NCBI RefSeq assembly: GCF_003287935.1
Contig: NZ_CP030287.1
Span: 7,510,869 to 7,574,868 of the forward strand
DNA: 64,000 nt
Reading direction: 5' to 3'
Source: Streptomyces sp. ICC1
Lineage (GTDB): Bacteria > Actinomycetota > Actinomycetes > Streptomycetales > Streptomycetaceae
Position 1 is the first letter of the stretch; every line of letters begins with the position of its first letter. The translations under genes were made by a program, and so were the position numbers. The notes beneath the pieces are model-generated. The model had not been told where the DNA came from. It saw only the letters and a program-made list of their open reading frames with translations, and did not search any database. Positions 1 to 9,567 of this stretch are shown piece by piece.

Positions 1-129
1 TGTGCCACCGGACCGGCCGCGGCCCGGCCGTGGGCCGGTGGCGGGTCGGCGCGGGTATGCGCGGGTCGGCGCCGGCCGGTCCGCGGAAACGTTTGTGCGG
101 TCCGTGGGCCCGGCCCCTATGCTGCCGCG

Positions 130-726
130 GTGACCACACCGCCCGGCAGACCCGTGCCCCGCCGCACCGCCCGTGAACGGCGTGCGCTGATCGCGTTCGT
201 CGCGATCTCCATGCTCATCGTCGCCGGCCTGTCCCTCGCGGCGTGGAAGCACTGGCAGCGCACCCACCCGGGCGACTTCGGCGCCGAGCCCCACCACTGC
301 GAGCTGGTGACGCCGGAGACCGTCCACCGGCTGGTGCCCACGTCCTACGGCGGCCGCGAGGGCCGGGGCTCGTGCAGCTGGTCCGCCCCGCGCGAGGAGA
401 GCCCGACCCGGGCAGGGATCTTCCTGCAGTCCTCCGTCCTCACCGAGGACCTCGCCGCAGAGGATCTCCGCGAGGAGCGCGGGAAGACCCTGGGCTGGGA
501 GAAGACCTCCCCCGAGGACGTCACGGCCATCGGCGACGAGGCGTTCGTCCGCTCGCGGACGGAGAACCCCGAACGCCCCGCCGCGGCGCAGGTCTGCTTC
601 CGGCTCAGCAACATGGTCGTCCGCGTCACCTACACCCGTGCCGACACCGACCGCGAGGCCGCGCGCGCCGGAGCCGTCGACGCGGCGCGCGAGGCCGCCG
701 ACCATCTCAGGGCTTCCGTGCGCTGA
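130..726 (+). CDS. small membrane-anchored extracytoplasmic protein, unknown function
   Basis: This 198-residue protein starts at GTG 130. A basic N-terminus (about residues 1-20, rich in Arg) is followed by one hydrophobic segment at roughly 21-42 and then a soluble domain of about 150 residues. The outside domain has three cysteines (in HHCELVTPE, GSCSWSAP and AQVCFRLSN) and a layout resembling the DUF3558-type sensor or lipoprotein domains of Streptomyces, but I see no lipobox and the family call is tentative. It is probably a single-pass protein with its C-terminus outside the cell. No neighbour gives a functional hint, because the following genes are fragments. Confidence 0.7.
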   Translation: MTTPPGRPVPRRTARERRALIAFVAISMLIVAGLSLAAWKHWQRTHPGDFGAEPHHCELVTPETVHRLVPTSYGGREGRGSCSWSAPREESPTRAGIFLQSSVLTEDLAAEDLREERGKTLGWEKTSPEDVTAIGDEAFVRSRTENPERPAAAQVCFRLSNMVVRVTYTRADTDREAARAGAVDAAREAADHLRASVR

Positions 727-779
727 GGCCGGGGGGCGCCGGGGGCCGGCGCCCCGGGCGGCTGCGCGAAGGGCCCCCC

Positions 780-1118
780 GGAGCCGGCCCCTGCGGGCCG
801 GGCGGGGGGTTCGCCGACGCCTTGGCCTTCGACGGGCAGCTGCTCAGCGGGTTCCCCGAGCCGGGGCCGCGCCGCATCCGGGCCGTCTCCTTCGTCGAGA
901 CCTTCGCCGGCGACGCGGTGGGCGAGCGGTACGTCGCCGAACACCTGGCCCCGGGCACCGTGGCGGCCGTGCGCGAGCTGGCCGGGGAGCTCCCTCCTGC
1001 TCGGTCAGCCCGCGAACCCGGACCGGTTGCGCCATCCCGCCTCCCCACGCTGATTGGAGAACTCCTTTCCAACCAGCACCACGAGCAACCCGGCGAACCT
1101 TCCCGGTCACAGCACTAG
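780..1118 (+). pseudogene. coding-like gene fragment of unknown family
   Basis: Reading in the frame that ends at TAG 1116-1118, codons from about 807 to 1005 show the strong G/C third-position bias of real Streptomyces coding DNA (peptide includes FADALAFDGQLLSGFPEP and RAVSFVETFAGDAVGERYV). No plausible start with a ribosome binding site is present and I do not recognise the family. It looks like an internal or C-terminal remnant left beside the broken CHAT gene, which begins in another frame right after it. Sequence quality around this point is suspect, so the remnant could also be a mis-joined piece. Confidence 0.35.
1105..1118 (+). repeat. half copy of a CACTAG palindromic repeat
   Basis: The 13 bases GTCACAGCACTAG at 1106-1118 equal the right arm of the inverted repeat at 19776-19817. 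Here only one arm is present, exactly where the CHAT coding frame begins without a start codon, so the repeat marks the broken edge of that gene. Confidence 0.5.
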
Positions 1119-4100
1119 GCACCGCGCTCTACGGGCTCTACCAGGTCACGCACGACGTGGACCACCTGCTGGCGTCCGTCACGGCCCACGAGCACGCCGT
1201 CCGTCTGGCCCGCCCGGACGACAAGGCCTCCCCTCTGGACAACCTCGGTGCCTCCCTGCACGGACTGGCGCTGGCCCGGCGCGAACCGGACGCGTTGTGG
1301 CGCTCCCTGGGCTGCTTCGCGCAAGCGGCGAGCCTGCATCCCGCCGGTCCGCGCCGCCGGGCGGTCACCGAGAAGATCTGGCGCACCCTCGAGATCGTCC
1401 CTGAGGTGTGCGAGCGGCTCGAGGACATGGACCGGGCCGTCGCCGAGGGGCGCACCCTCATCCGCACCGCCGACCTGGGCGATCCTCGCCACCCCATCCA
1501 CCTGAGCATTTTCGCGGGGCTGCTCTACGAGCGCTTCATCGTCGGCGAGGCCGACGACCAGGGACACCTCGACGAGGCCGTGGACCGGCTGCGCGACGCG
1601 CTGCCGCTCCTGCCGGCGGAGCACCCGGATCACGCGGGCCTGGTCTCCAATCTGGGAGTGGTCCTGCGGGCCCGTGCCGACAGCGGCGGTCACCCGGGCG
1701 ACCTCGAGGAGGCGACAGCGCTCGTGGCCGCCGCAGCCGCCACGCAGCCGGACGACCCCACGATCCGGAGGAACCTGCGGCGCTTCCTCACCGAGCAGAG
1801 CGCCCGGCCGGAACCCGGTCCGGACACGGACCCGCTGATCATCCGGCTACGGCGGGTGACAGCGCTGTTGCACTCCCACGGTGAGCAGCGCTTCCCCCTG
1901 CTCCTCACCACGGCGGTACGACTCGCGGCAGAGGCTGTGGAGAGTACGCCGCCCACCCACCCCTCCTACACCGCACTCCACGGGCTCGTGGCCGAGGCCT
2001 ACAGCAGGAGCGCCGAAGACACCGGCAACCCCGCGCACTTGGACGAAGCCCTGCGCTGGGCCCGACTGGGGCTGGAGGCCGCGGACCCCGACGCCACCGC
2101 GAGTGCCGCGGGCACCCTCGGCATGCTCCTTCGCCTGCGGTTCGAGCAACGGGGGGACCCGGCCGACATCCACGAGGCCGTCCGCCTCCTGGAGGCCGCC
2201 GAAGTGCCCGGTGTGCCGGCGATGCACGAAGTGATCCGGCTCAACCGCCTGGGGATCGCCTTGCTCCGGCGCCACGACCACAGCCATGACCTTGCGGACC
2301 TGCGGACGGCCGCCGAAGTCCTGGATCGGGCCCTGGGGCTGGTACCAGGTGACGGGGAAGCCCTCCCCTCGGTGCTGGCCAACCTGTCGGCGGCGCGCAT
2401 GGGCCTCTTCAGGCGCACCGGCGTACTCGCCGAACTGGAGGTCGCGGTAGGCCACTTGCGGCACTGCGTGGAGCTGACCCCGCCCACTGACCACCATGCC
2501 GCAACCAGGTGGGACAACCTCGCGGGCGCACTTGATGACCTGTACGGGCAGGAAGGCACTCCCGAGCTGTTGGAAGAGGCGGTCACCTTCGCCCGGCGCG
2601 CCGTCGGATGGACCCCGCACGGGCATGTCGAATGGGGGCGCCGGCACGCCGGCCTCAGCAAGGTGCTGTACCACCGGTTCCTGCGCGGCGGAGATCCGGC
2701 CGATCTCGCCGCCGCCGTGTCGGAGGCCAGAGCCGCCGCAGACGGCACGCAGCCGGGCCACGCCCACCGCGTCACCTACCTGGGCAGGCTGGGCGACACG
2801 CTCCTGATGCAGTTCGGGGCCACGCTCGATCCCCACCCGCTGGCCGAGGCGATCGCCGCCTACGACGAAGCACGTCGCGAGGGGGCATCGCTGGTCCGGC
2901 CCCGTGGGGACGCGGCGCGGAAGTGGGCCGTGCTCAAAGGCGCGGCCGACCCCGCGGCCGGGGTGGAGGGGGCCCGGTACGCCTTCCAGCTGCTGGCGGC
3001 CGTGGGCTGGCAGGGGCTGAGCGTCGACGACCGGCTGGCTCTGGTGGGGGAGTGGGCGGGGTTCGCCTCCACCGCCGCCGCGTGGGCCCTGGAAATGAAC
3101 GATCCGGAGCAGGCGGCGGCGCTCCTGGAGCAGGGCCGCGGTCTGCTCTGGAGCCAGCTCACCGACTCCGGCTTCGAACTGGAACGGCTCGACGATGCCG
3201 ACCCGGAGCTGGCCGCCCGCTACCGCGCCCTGCGTGCCGAGGCCGGAGCACTCACCCATGGCGGTCCGGTCCCTGACCGGGGTGCCCGGCTGGCGCGGGT
3301 CAACGAGCGGCACCGACGGCTCCTCGCGGACATCCGCCGGCTCGACGGCTTCGGGGGATTCCTCGGGCCGCCGACTCCGCAAGACCTGGCCGCCTCGACG
3401 GCGTGCGGGTCCGTGGTCGTCGTCAATGCCGCAAGGACGCGCTGCGACGCCATCCTGCTCCGGCCGGCCGCTGACGCGGACCCGGCCGCCTCACCCCTCC
3501 GGATCGCGGCCCTGGGCCTGGACTTCGACGAGGATCTTGCCGCCCGCCAGCGCGCCCGCTACGCCGAGGCCGCCGCGGAAGCACGGTCCGCGCAACGTGC
3601 CCTGGCCGCCGCGGCCCGTGCCGGGCGCCCCCCCCGGAGCGCTCGAAGCTCGTCGCCTTCGAAACGGCGATCGAGGAGATCGGCGAACTCCTCGCCTGGG
3701 GCTGGGACGCCATCACCGGGCCGGCCCTGGAAGCGCTGGGCCATCGGGCCCCGCCGAAAGAGGGCCTGCCCTGGCCGCGGGTCCAGTGGTGTGCCACGGG
3801 CCCCCTCAGCACGTTCCCGCTCTTTGCCACCGGCCACCACGACGGCTCCGGCCGGGCCGTCATCGACCGCGTCGTCTCCTCGGAGGCGCCGACCCTGCGC
3901 ATCCTGGCCGAATCCGCGCGCCCCGCGGTACCGAACGGCCGGGCCGCAGCACTGCTCGCGGTGTCGGTCCCGACCCCCTTCGACCGTACGGACGTCCTGC
4001 GCGGCGTACGGGAGGAGATCGCGGCGGTGACCGAGGCCGCGCCCGTGACCGTGACCACGCTGGCCGGCTCCGAGGCCACCCGCGGCAGCCTGCTGTCCGG

Positions 4101-4397
4101 GCTCGGCACGTACGCCTGGTTCCATTTCGCCGGGCACGGAGCGCGAGGCCTGACCGCCCCCACGGACACAGCGCTCAGCGCCTTCGACGGCCCCGTCACC
4201 CTCGCCGACCTCGCCGCCCTGCGCATCGGCGGCGGCGAGCTCGCCTACCTGTCGGCCTGTCATGGAGCGGACGCCCACGACCGGCATCCCGACGAGGCCC
4301 TCCACCTGGCAGCCGCTGTGCACCTGGCCGGCTTCCGCCACGTCATCGCGGCCCGGCACGAGCTGGACGACCGCGTGGCCACACGGACGGCGACGGC
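1107..4397 (+). pseudogene. TPR-CHAT domain protein, 5' part; truncated, frameshifted and transposon-interrupted
   Basis: Translation from about 1107 gives a long series of degenerate tetratricopeptide helices (to about 2900) followed by a C-terminal CHAT domain, the caspase-like peptidase fold used in bacterial self-defence and signalling. The catalytic His and Cys lie in FHFAGHGA (about 4120-4145) and YLSACHG (about 4247-4267). Three lesions are visible. First, there is no start codon with a binding site; the first in-frame candidate is GTG 1157. Second, a run of eight C at 3628-3635 shifts the frame, and a ninth C would restore it, giving the peptide ERSKLVAFETAIEEIGELL. Third, a Tn3-family element sits at 4398. 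Removing that element and one ACGGC copy restores an uninterrupted C-terminus (see 9568-9723). Confidence 0.8.
4393..4397. repeat. left 5-bp target site duplication of the Tn3-family element
   Basis: The bases ACGGC immediately precede the left terminal repeat and are repeated immediately after the right terminal repeat at 9568-9572. A 5-bp duplication is the hallmark of Tn3-family transposition. Confidence 0.93.
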
Positions 4398-4435
4398 GGG
4401 GTCCCAGCAGTTCCCGCCGAAAAAGCAACGCTAAG
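4398..4435 (+). repeat. left terminal inverted repeat, 38 bp
   Basis: It begins GGGGTCCCAGCAG and ends CAACGCTAAG. It matches the reverse complement of 9530-9567 at 37 of 38 positions, the difference being G versus A in the AAAAAGCAAC segment. It also supplies the spurious stop codon of the interrupted CHAT frame. Confidence 0.95.
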
Positions 4436-4550
4436 CCCGTGGGGCTCCCCTGATCTGGCGTGATCTCGGAGAAGGCGGAGCAGCGGCCCGTTGCCGTGTG
4501 CAGGGTGGCTCGTTGGGCTGACCGGGTGACGGAGACTGGAGGGCGGTCGG

Positions 4551-7500
4551 ATGGCGACGCGGGTTTTCAGTGATGAGGAGCTGGAGGCCCTGCGGTCTTT
4601 CCCGACGATCGGCAAGGACGAGCTGATCCGGCACTTCACCCTCACCCCGGCCGACGAGGCGTTCCTGCGGAAGTTCCGCCGGGCCCAGAACGTGCTCGGC
4701 GCCGCTGTGCAACTGTCTGCCCTGCCCTGGCTGGGCTTCGTCCCCGATGCTGTGCCCGCCGCACCACCCGCGGCGGTCGGCCGCCTGGCCCGCCAGCTCG
4801 GGCTCGCCGTGACAGATCTGGCGGGCTACGGGGAGCGGGAGCAGACTCGTACCGACCATCTGCGGGAGATCGCCGAGTATCTAGGGTGGAAGTCGGCGAA
4901 GATCATCGAGCTCAAGGAGCTGGACGAGTTCCTGCTGGCCCGCGCGATGGAACACGACGCCCCGAGTCTCCTGTTCCGGCTGGGCTGCGAGTACCTGCGT
5001 TCAGCGAAGGTGATCCGGCCGGGTGTCGTCTCGCTGCTGGAGAAGGTCGCCTCCGCCCGCGAGGCCGCCGAGCGGGAGACCTACGCGCGCGTGGCTCACC
5101 TGTTGGGCCCGGAGCGGGCGCCGGCTCTGGACGGGCTGCTGGTCTTCGATGCGAAGCTGCGGTCCTCGCGGCTGCACTGGCTGGTGACCGGGCCGGTGCA
5201 GGCGTCGCCGACGAGTGTGGGCGGCGAGGTCGAGAAGCTGAGGTTCCTGCGGGGACTTGGCGCGGACACCGTCGACATGTCGTCGCTGCCCGCCGAACGT
5301 CGGCGCTACTTGGCCCAGATCGGGCGCCGGCTGACCGCGCAGGCCCTGGTTCGGCGCGAGCCCAACCGGCGCCATCCGATCCTGCTGACACTGCTCGCGC
5401 AGTCCTCGGTCGACGTCCTGGACTCCGTCGTCCAGCTCTTCGACCAGACCTTGTCGGGCTCGGAGTCCCGCGCGCGGATCAAGCTGCGTGAGGTACTTGC
5501 CGAGCGGGCCAAGTTGTCGGAGGACCGGCTCGCCCTTTTGGAGGAGATCCTGCCCGTGCTGGCCGATGCCGGTATCCCGGACGAGGCGGTGGGAACGCTG
5601 CTGCGCGGGAAGATCGGCATGTCCCGGCTGCGGGCCGCGCACGCCGCGGCCACAGTGCGGCTGCCGAAGGACCACGGGCACCTGGCGCTGCTGGAAGGCT
5701 CCTACACCTACATCCGGCAGTTCGCGCCGAAGGTACTGGAGGCGGTGCGATTCGCCGGCGGCACCGACGCGCAGCCGCTGATCGAGGCGCTCACGATCCT
5801 GCGGGAACTGAACGCCATCGGTGCCCGCAACGTCCCCGACAACGCACCGACGCTGTTCGTGCCGGCCCGCTGGCAGGGCTACCTGGACGAGGCCGCCAAG
5901 GGGGATGCGACCGCGTACCGGCACTACTGGGAGCTGTGCACGCTGCTCGCGCTGCGCGACGGCCTGCGCAGCGGGGATGTGTTCGTGCCGGGCTCGCGCC
6001 GTTACGACAACCCGGCCGCCTACCTGTTCAAGCCCGCCCAGTGGGAGACGCACCGCACGGAGTTCTGCCGCCTGGTCGGCAAGAGCCCCGACGCCTCACA
6101 GGCCCTACCGCTGGTGATGGACGAACTCGACGAGGCCCTGACCGACCTGGAGGAAGTCCTGGGGCGCGGCGACGGGCCGGTCAGGCTGAACGACGCCGGG
6201 GAGCTGGTCATCTCGCCGCTGACGGCAGAGGACATCCCGTCCGAGGCCGAGGAACTGCACGCCGAGCTGGAGCGGATGCTGCCGAACGTGCCGATCGCCT
6301 CCCTGCTGGTGGAGATGGACCGGCACACCGGCTTCCTGGACTGCTTCGTTCACGCCGGCGGCAAGCAGACCCGTTCGCCGCAGCTCAAAAGGAATCTGAT
6401 CGCCTGCCTGATCGGGCTCTCCACGAACCTCGGGCTGCACGGCATGGCCGCGTCCTGCGGCATCCCCTACGACGTGCTGGCGTGGACCGCGGAGTGGTAC
6501 ATCCGTGAGGAGACGCTCCGCGAGGCGAACATCTGCCTGGTCAACTACCACCACAAGCTGCCGGTGACCGCGATGTTCGGCTCCGGCACCCTGTCCTCCT
6601 CCGACGGCCAGCGCTTTCCCACCCGGGGCAAGTCGATCACCGCTCGGCACCTGAACAAGTACTTCGTCTCCGAGGGAATCTCCACGTACACCCACGTCTC
6701 CGACCAGCACTCCACATTCGGCACGAAGGTCATCGTGGCCACGCACCGCGAGGCGCACTACGTGCTGGACGAGATCCTCGGCAACGCCACCGACCTGCCG
6801 ATCACCGAGCACGCCACGGACACGCACGGTGTCACCCTGGTCAACTTCGGCCTGTTCGACCTGGTCGGTAAGCAGCTCTCGCCCCGCATCCGCGACCTGG
6901 GCAAGATCACCCTGTACCGGATGGGCGCCAAGAACGACTACGAGGAGCGGTTCCCGAAGGCAGGACCGCTCCTGACGAAGAAGGCCAACCTCGACCTGAT
7001 CGCCGACCACTGGGACGACCTGCTCCGCCTGGCCGGATCGCTGAAGTACGGGCACGCCACCGCCTCCCTGATCGTCGGCAAGCTCTCCGCGTCCTCCCGG
7101 CAGAACGCCCTCGCGGCGCGCTCAAGGAGTACGGCGCGATTCGGCGCACGATCTACGCGGCGAAGTACCTGTCGGACGAGGGCTACCGGCGCAAGATCGC
7201 CCGGCAGCTGAACAAGGGCGAGTCCCTGCATGCCCTGCGCCGCCAGCTCCACTACGCCCGCGAGGGCAAGATCACCCGCCGTCAGCCCGAGCAGCAGAAC
7301 GAGCAGGCGTGGTGCCTGACGGTGGTGACGAACGCGGTGGTCTGCTGGCACACCGAGTACATGGGCCTGGCAGTCGGCGAGCTGCGCGGGGCCGGCCGCG
7401 AGGTGGACGCCGAGGTCCTGGCGCACATCTCCCCGGCTCGCAGCTCGGTGGTGAACTACTACGGCTCCATCACCGTCGACTACGAACACGAACTGGCCCA

Positions 7501-7567
7501 GCTCGACGAGCAGGGACACCGGCCGCTGCGGACCGTTGGTACGGACGAGCCCGCAGCCGGGCTGTAG
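4551..7567 (+). pseudogene. tnpA: Tn3-family transposase, single-base frameshift near 7115
   Basis: The start is ATG 4551 with GGAGG about 10 bases upstream. The N-terminal region is the DUF4158-type DNA-binding part and the C-terminal half is the DDE transposase domain. The first two catalytic aspartates are recognisable in HVSDQHSTFGTKV (about 6690-6730) and ATDTHGVTLVNFG (about 6815-6855). Near 7113-7120 the frame breaks. Adding one base restores the peptide NALAAALKEYGAIRRTIYA and reading then continues to TAG 7567, for a total of about 1005 residues, the usual Tn3 TnpA length. The conserved NKGESLHALRR segment, which I take to hold the catalytic glutamate, lies after the break, so the product as written would be inactive. 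It may be a real mutation or a sequencing indel. Confidence 0.9.
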
Positions 7568-7697
7568 AGCGACGATCGGTCCCGGCGCCACCCCACGGGG
7601 AAGGGCGGTACACACCCCACCCCTTCGTGGAACCGGCCCTGGGTGGTCGGCGTCCCTCCATTAGTCCGCAAGATCGACTTTCCTGAAGGACCCGCCC

Positions 7698-8321
7698 ATG
7701 ACCGGTACGGCCGCCCGCTACCTCTATCTCACCCGCCACGGCGAGGCATCGTCGGACGAAAGTGAACTGACGGAGGCAGGCCGCCGCCAGGCCGCCCTGC
7801 TCGGGGAGCGGCTCCGTGGCGTCCCGCTGGCGGCGATCCACCACGGGCCGCTCGCCCGTGCTGAACAGACCGCCCAGCTGGTCGGTGAACAGCTCGACGG
7901 CGTCCACCGTCGGTGCTCCGATGCAGCCGGCGACTACATTCCCTACCTCCCGGCGCGCGAGGAGCTGCCGACCGAGGCGGCTGACGCCATGCTCGGGTTC
8001 CTAGACCAGTTCCCGGCTGAGCAACGCGAGCAGGGACCCGCCCTCGCGGCGGCGGCGCTCGCGGACTTCACTGGGCCCGTCGTCGGCGACGAACCACGCC
8101 ACGAACTTGTCGTCACCCACAACTTCCTCGTCGGCTGGCTCGTCCGAGCCGCCCTCGACGCGCCGAAGTGGCGTTGGATGGGCATCAACCACGCCAACGC
8201 GGCACTGACTGTCATCCGCTATGCGCCCGGCCGCCCCCCGTCGATCCTCCTCTTCAACGACTCAGGCCACCTCCCCGCCGAGCTTCGCTGGACCGGCTTT
8301 CCGCAGGAGCTCCACGTCTGA
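7698..8321 (+). CDS. histidine phosphatase family protein (transposon passenger)
   Basis: This 207-residue protein starts at ATG 7698, preceded by CTGAAGGA. It carries the phosphohistidine motif LTRHGEAS near the N-terminus, the second Arg in GPLARAEQTA (about residue 56), and the C-terminal catalytic His in LVVTHNFLVGWLV. This is the full catalytic set of the phosphoglycerate-mutase-like (branch 1) phosphatase fold. The substrate is unknown; members hydrolyse sugar phosphates, nucleotides or cofactors. It sits between tnpA and the resolvase on the same strand, so it is cargo of the Tn3 element, possibly expressed from the 130-bp gap upstream. A phosphatase is not typical Tn3 cargo such as resistance genes. 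Confidence 0.88.
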   Translation: MTGTAARYLYLTRHGEASSDESELTEAGRRQAALLGERLRGVPLAAIHHGPLARAEQTAQLVGEQLDGVHRRCSDAAGDYIPYLPAREELPTEAADAMLGFLDQFPAEQREQGPALAAAALADFTGPVVGDEPRHELVVTHNFLVGWLVRAALDAPKWRWMGINHANAALTVIRYAPGRPPSILLFNDSGHLPAELRWTGFPQELHV

Positions 8322-8359
8322 GGCCCGGAGGTGAGATCGATGTTGATTCATTGAAGGGA

Positions 8360-8497
8360 GCGTCTGGCGCCTGTCGGTAAACGATCGTTTGACGACAGGC
8401 GCCAGACGCGTCCAATGAACCCGTGCAATCCGGGGGTTCACGGCGGATCGAATCCAATCGGATCCGATGGTGATTGCTGACAGGGTTTGACGACAGG
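8360..8497. other. putative resolution (res) site: 50-bp near-perfect palindrome plus direct repeat
   Basis: Bases 8360-8409 form one palindrome centred at 8384/8385. The 17-bp outer arms (GCGTCTGGCGCCTGTCG and its complement) are perfect, the core is AAACGATCGTTT, and only two base pairs are mismatched. The 12-mer TTTGACGACAGG from the right arm (8388-8399) recurs as a direct repeat at 8486-8497, just before the resolvase gene. Tn3 elements keep their resolvase-binding subsites in just this position, so I read the interval as the crossover and accessory sites and probably the resolvase promoter and operator. Confidence 0.7.
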
Positions 8498-8531
8498 TAG
8501 GGTCCGATCCTCCGCACGGAAGGGGCCCTCG

Positions 8532-9449
8532 GTGGCGAACCTGGTCTACAAGCGGGTCTCGACCGACCAGCAGTCGACCGCCCGGCAGGATCTCGTCCTG
8601 GCCGAGGCCGGGATCGAGGATCCGGTCGTCTTCGAGGAGGACGGCGGCACCTCCAGCCGCCTCCACCCGCTCCAGCGCCCGAAGTTCCGCGAGCTGCTGA
8701 CGTACGCGCGGCCGGGCGACACCGTGCACATCTCCGAGATGTTCCGCCTGGTGCGCGGCACCGGGCATATCCTCGACGTGCTCGACGTCCTGCACCGCGA
8801 CCAAGTAGGGCTGCGTATCCACGACGGCGCGTTCTCCGCGATGGAGCTCACGGCCCGCCACCCGCGGACCGGAGAGCTGCTGTCCACGGTGAAGTTCATG
8901 GTGCAGACCCTCGCCGCCGCCGGCGAACTCCAGCGTGACCTCCAGCGCGAGCTGACGTACGACGGGCTGCGGGCCGCCGAGGCCAAGGGCAACAAGGGCG
9001 GACGCCGCCCCGCCGTCCCGGCCGAGACGACCGCCGACGTGCGCACCGCCTACCTGGAGGGCCGCTCGATTGCCGCCCTCGCCCGGGAACACGGCGTCAG
9101 CCGCGGGGCGATCCGCACGACCGTCGCCGACCTCCTGCCCGACGGCACCGCCATCGAGGAGGGCGCGTCAGCATCGGAGCTGCCGGTCACCCTCGACATG
9201 CCGGGCAAGGTCGCCGACTTCCTCCGCGCCACCGAACTGGAGCCCGCCGAGCGGGCCGCGCTCGACCACGGGGTTACCGTGCGACGCGGTCAGGGCTACA
9301 CCCTGCGCGTCAGCGCCGTCCCCGCCGTCCACCGCCAGCTCCTCACCCGCTGCCAGCCCCTCGACGGCACCCAGGGCGCACCGGCAGTCCCGGCACAGCG
9401 CAAGGCCCGCCGCGAGTACGAGAACCGGGTCAGCGCTCTCTGCCAGTGA
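8532..9449 (+). CDS. tnpR: serine resolvase with extended C-terminus
   Basis: I chose GTG 8532 because GGAAGGGG lies at the right distance upstream and the catalytic serine then falls at residue 10 (YKRVSTDQQS), as in gamma-delta resolvase. The resolvase domain runs to about residue 140. A helix-turn-helix follows at about 165-195 (GRSIAALAREHGVSRGAIR). After this the protein continues for about 100 more residues (total 305), whereas simple Tn3 resolvases end near 185-200. The tail has no motif I recognise. The protein should resolve cointegrates at the palindromic site immediately upstream. Confidence 0.88.
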   Translation: MANLVYKRVSTDQQSTARQDLVLAEAGIEDPVVFEEDGGTSSRLHPLQRPKFRELLTYARPGDTVHISEMFRLVRGTGHILDVLDVLHRDQVGLRIHDGAFSAMELTARHPRTGELLSTVKFMVQTLAAAGELQRDLQRELTYDGLRAAEAKGNKGGRRPAVPAETTADVRTAYLEGRSIAALAREHGVSRGAIRTTVADLLPDGTAIEEGASASELPVTLDMPGKVADFLRATELEPAERAALDHGVTVRRGQGYTLRVSAVPAVHRQLLTRCQPLDGTQGAPAVPAQRKARREYENRVSALCQ

Positions 9450-9529
9450 CCAGGACCGCGCTCCGGGCACCCCTCGGCGGGCATCCGCTGCGGCTGCCCT
9501 GATCCACCCTCTGAACTGGGCCGCAGCTG

Positions 9530-9567
9530 CTTAGCGTTGTTTTTTCGGCGGGAACTGCTGGGACCCC
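9530..9567 (-). repeat. right terminal inverted repeat, 38 bp
   Basis: The reverse complement begins GGGGTCCCAGCAG and matches the left repeat at 37 of 38 positions. It is followed directly by the ACGGC duplication at 9568-9572. Confidence 0.95.

Larger units (their letters stand above)
4398..9567 (+). mobile_element. complete Tn3-family transposon (5170 bp) carrying a histidine phosphatase gene
   Basis: The element is bounded by 38-bp inverted repeats (4398-4435 and 9530-9567) that differ at one position and begin GGGGTCCCAGCAG, and it is flanked by the 5-bp duplication ACGGC. Inside, in order and all on the plus strand, are a roughly 1005-residue Tn3 transposase (frameshifted), a histidine-phosphatase passenger, a palindromic site that is probably the resolution site, and a serine resolvase. 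Tn4556 of Streptomyces fradiae is a known Tn3-family element with 38-bp ends; this one looks related in type, but I cannot measure identity. It is inserted in the CHAT domain coding region, just downstream of the catalytic cysteine. Confidence 0.93.

Noticed and set aside
4398..9567. Possible integrative element (ICE or prophage) because of the serine recombinase
   Set aside because: The 38-bp inverted ends, 5-bp duplication and large Tn3 transposase define a Tn3-family unit; no attachment sites or transfer genes are present.
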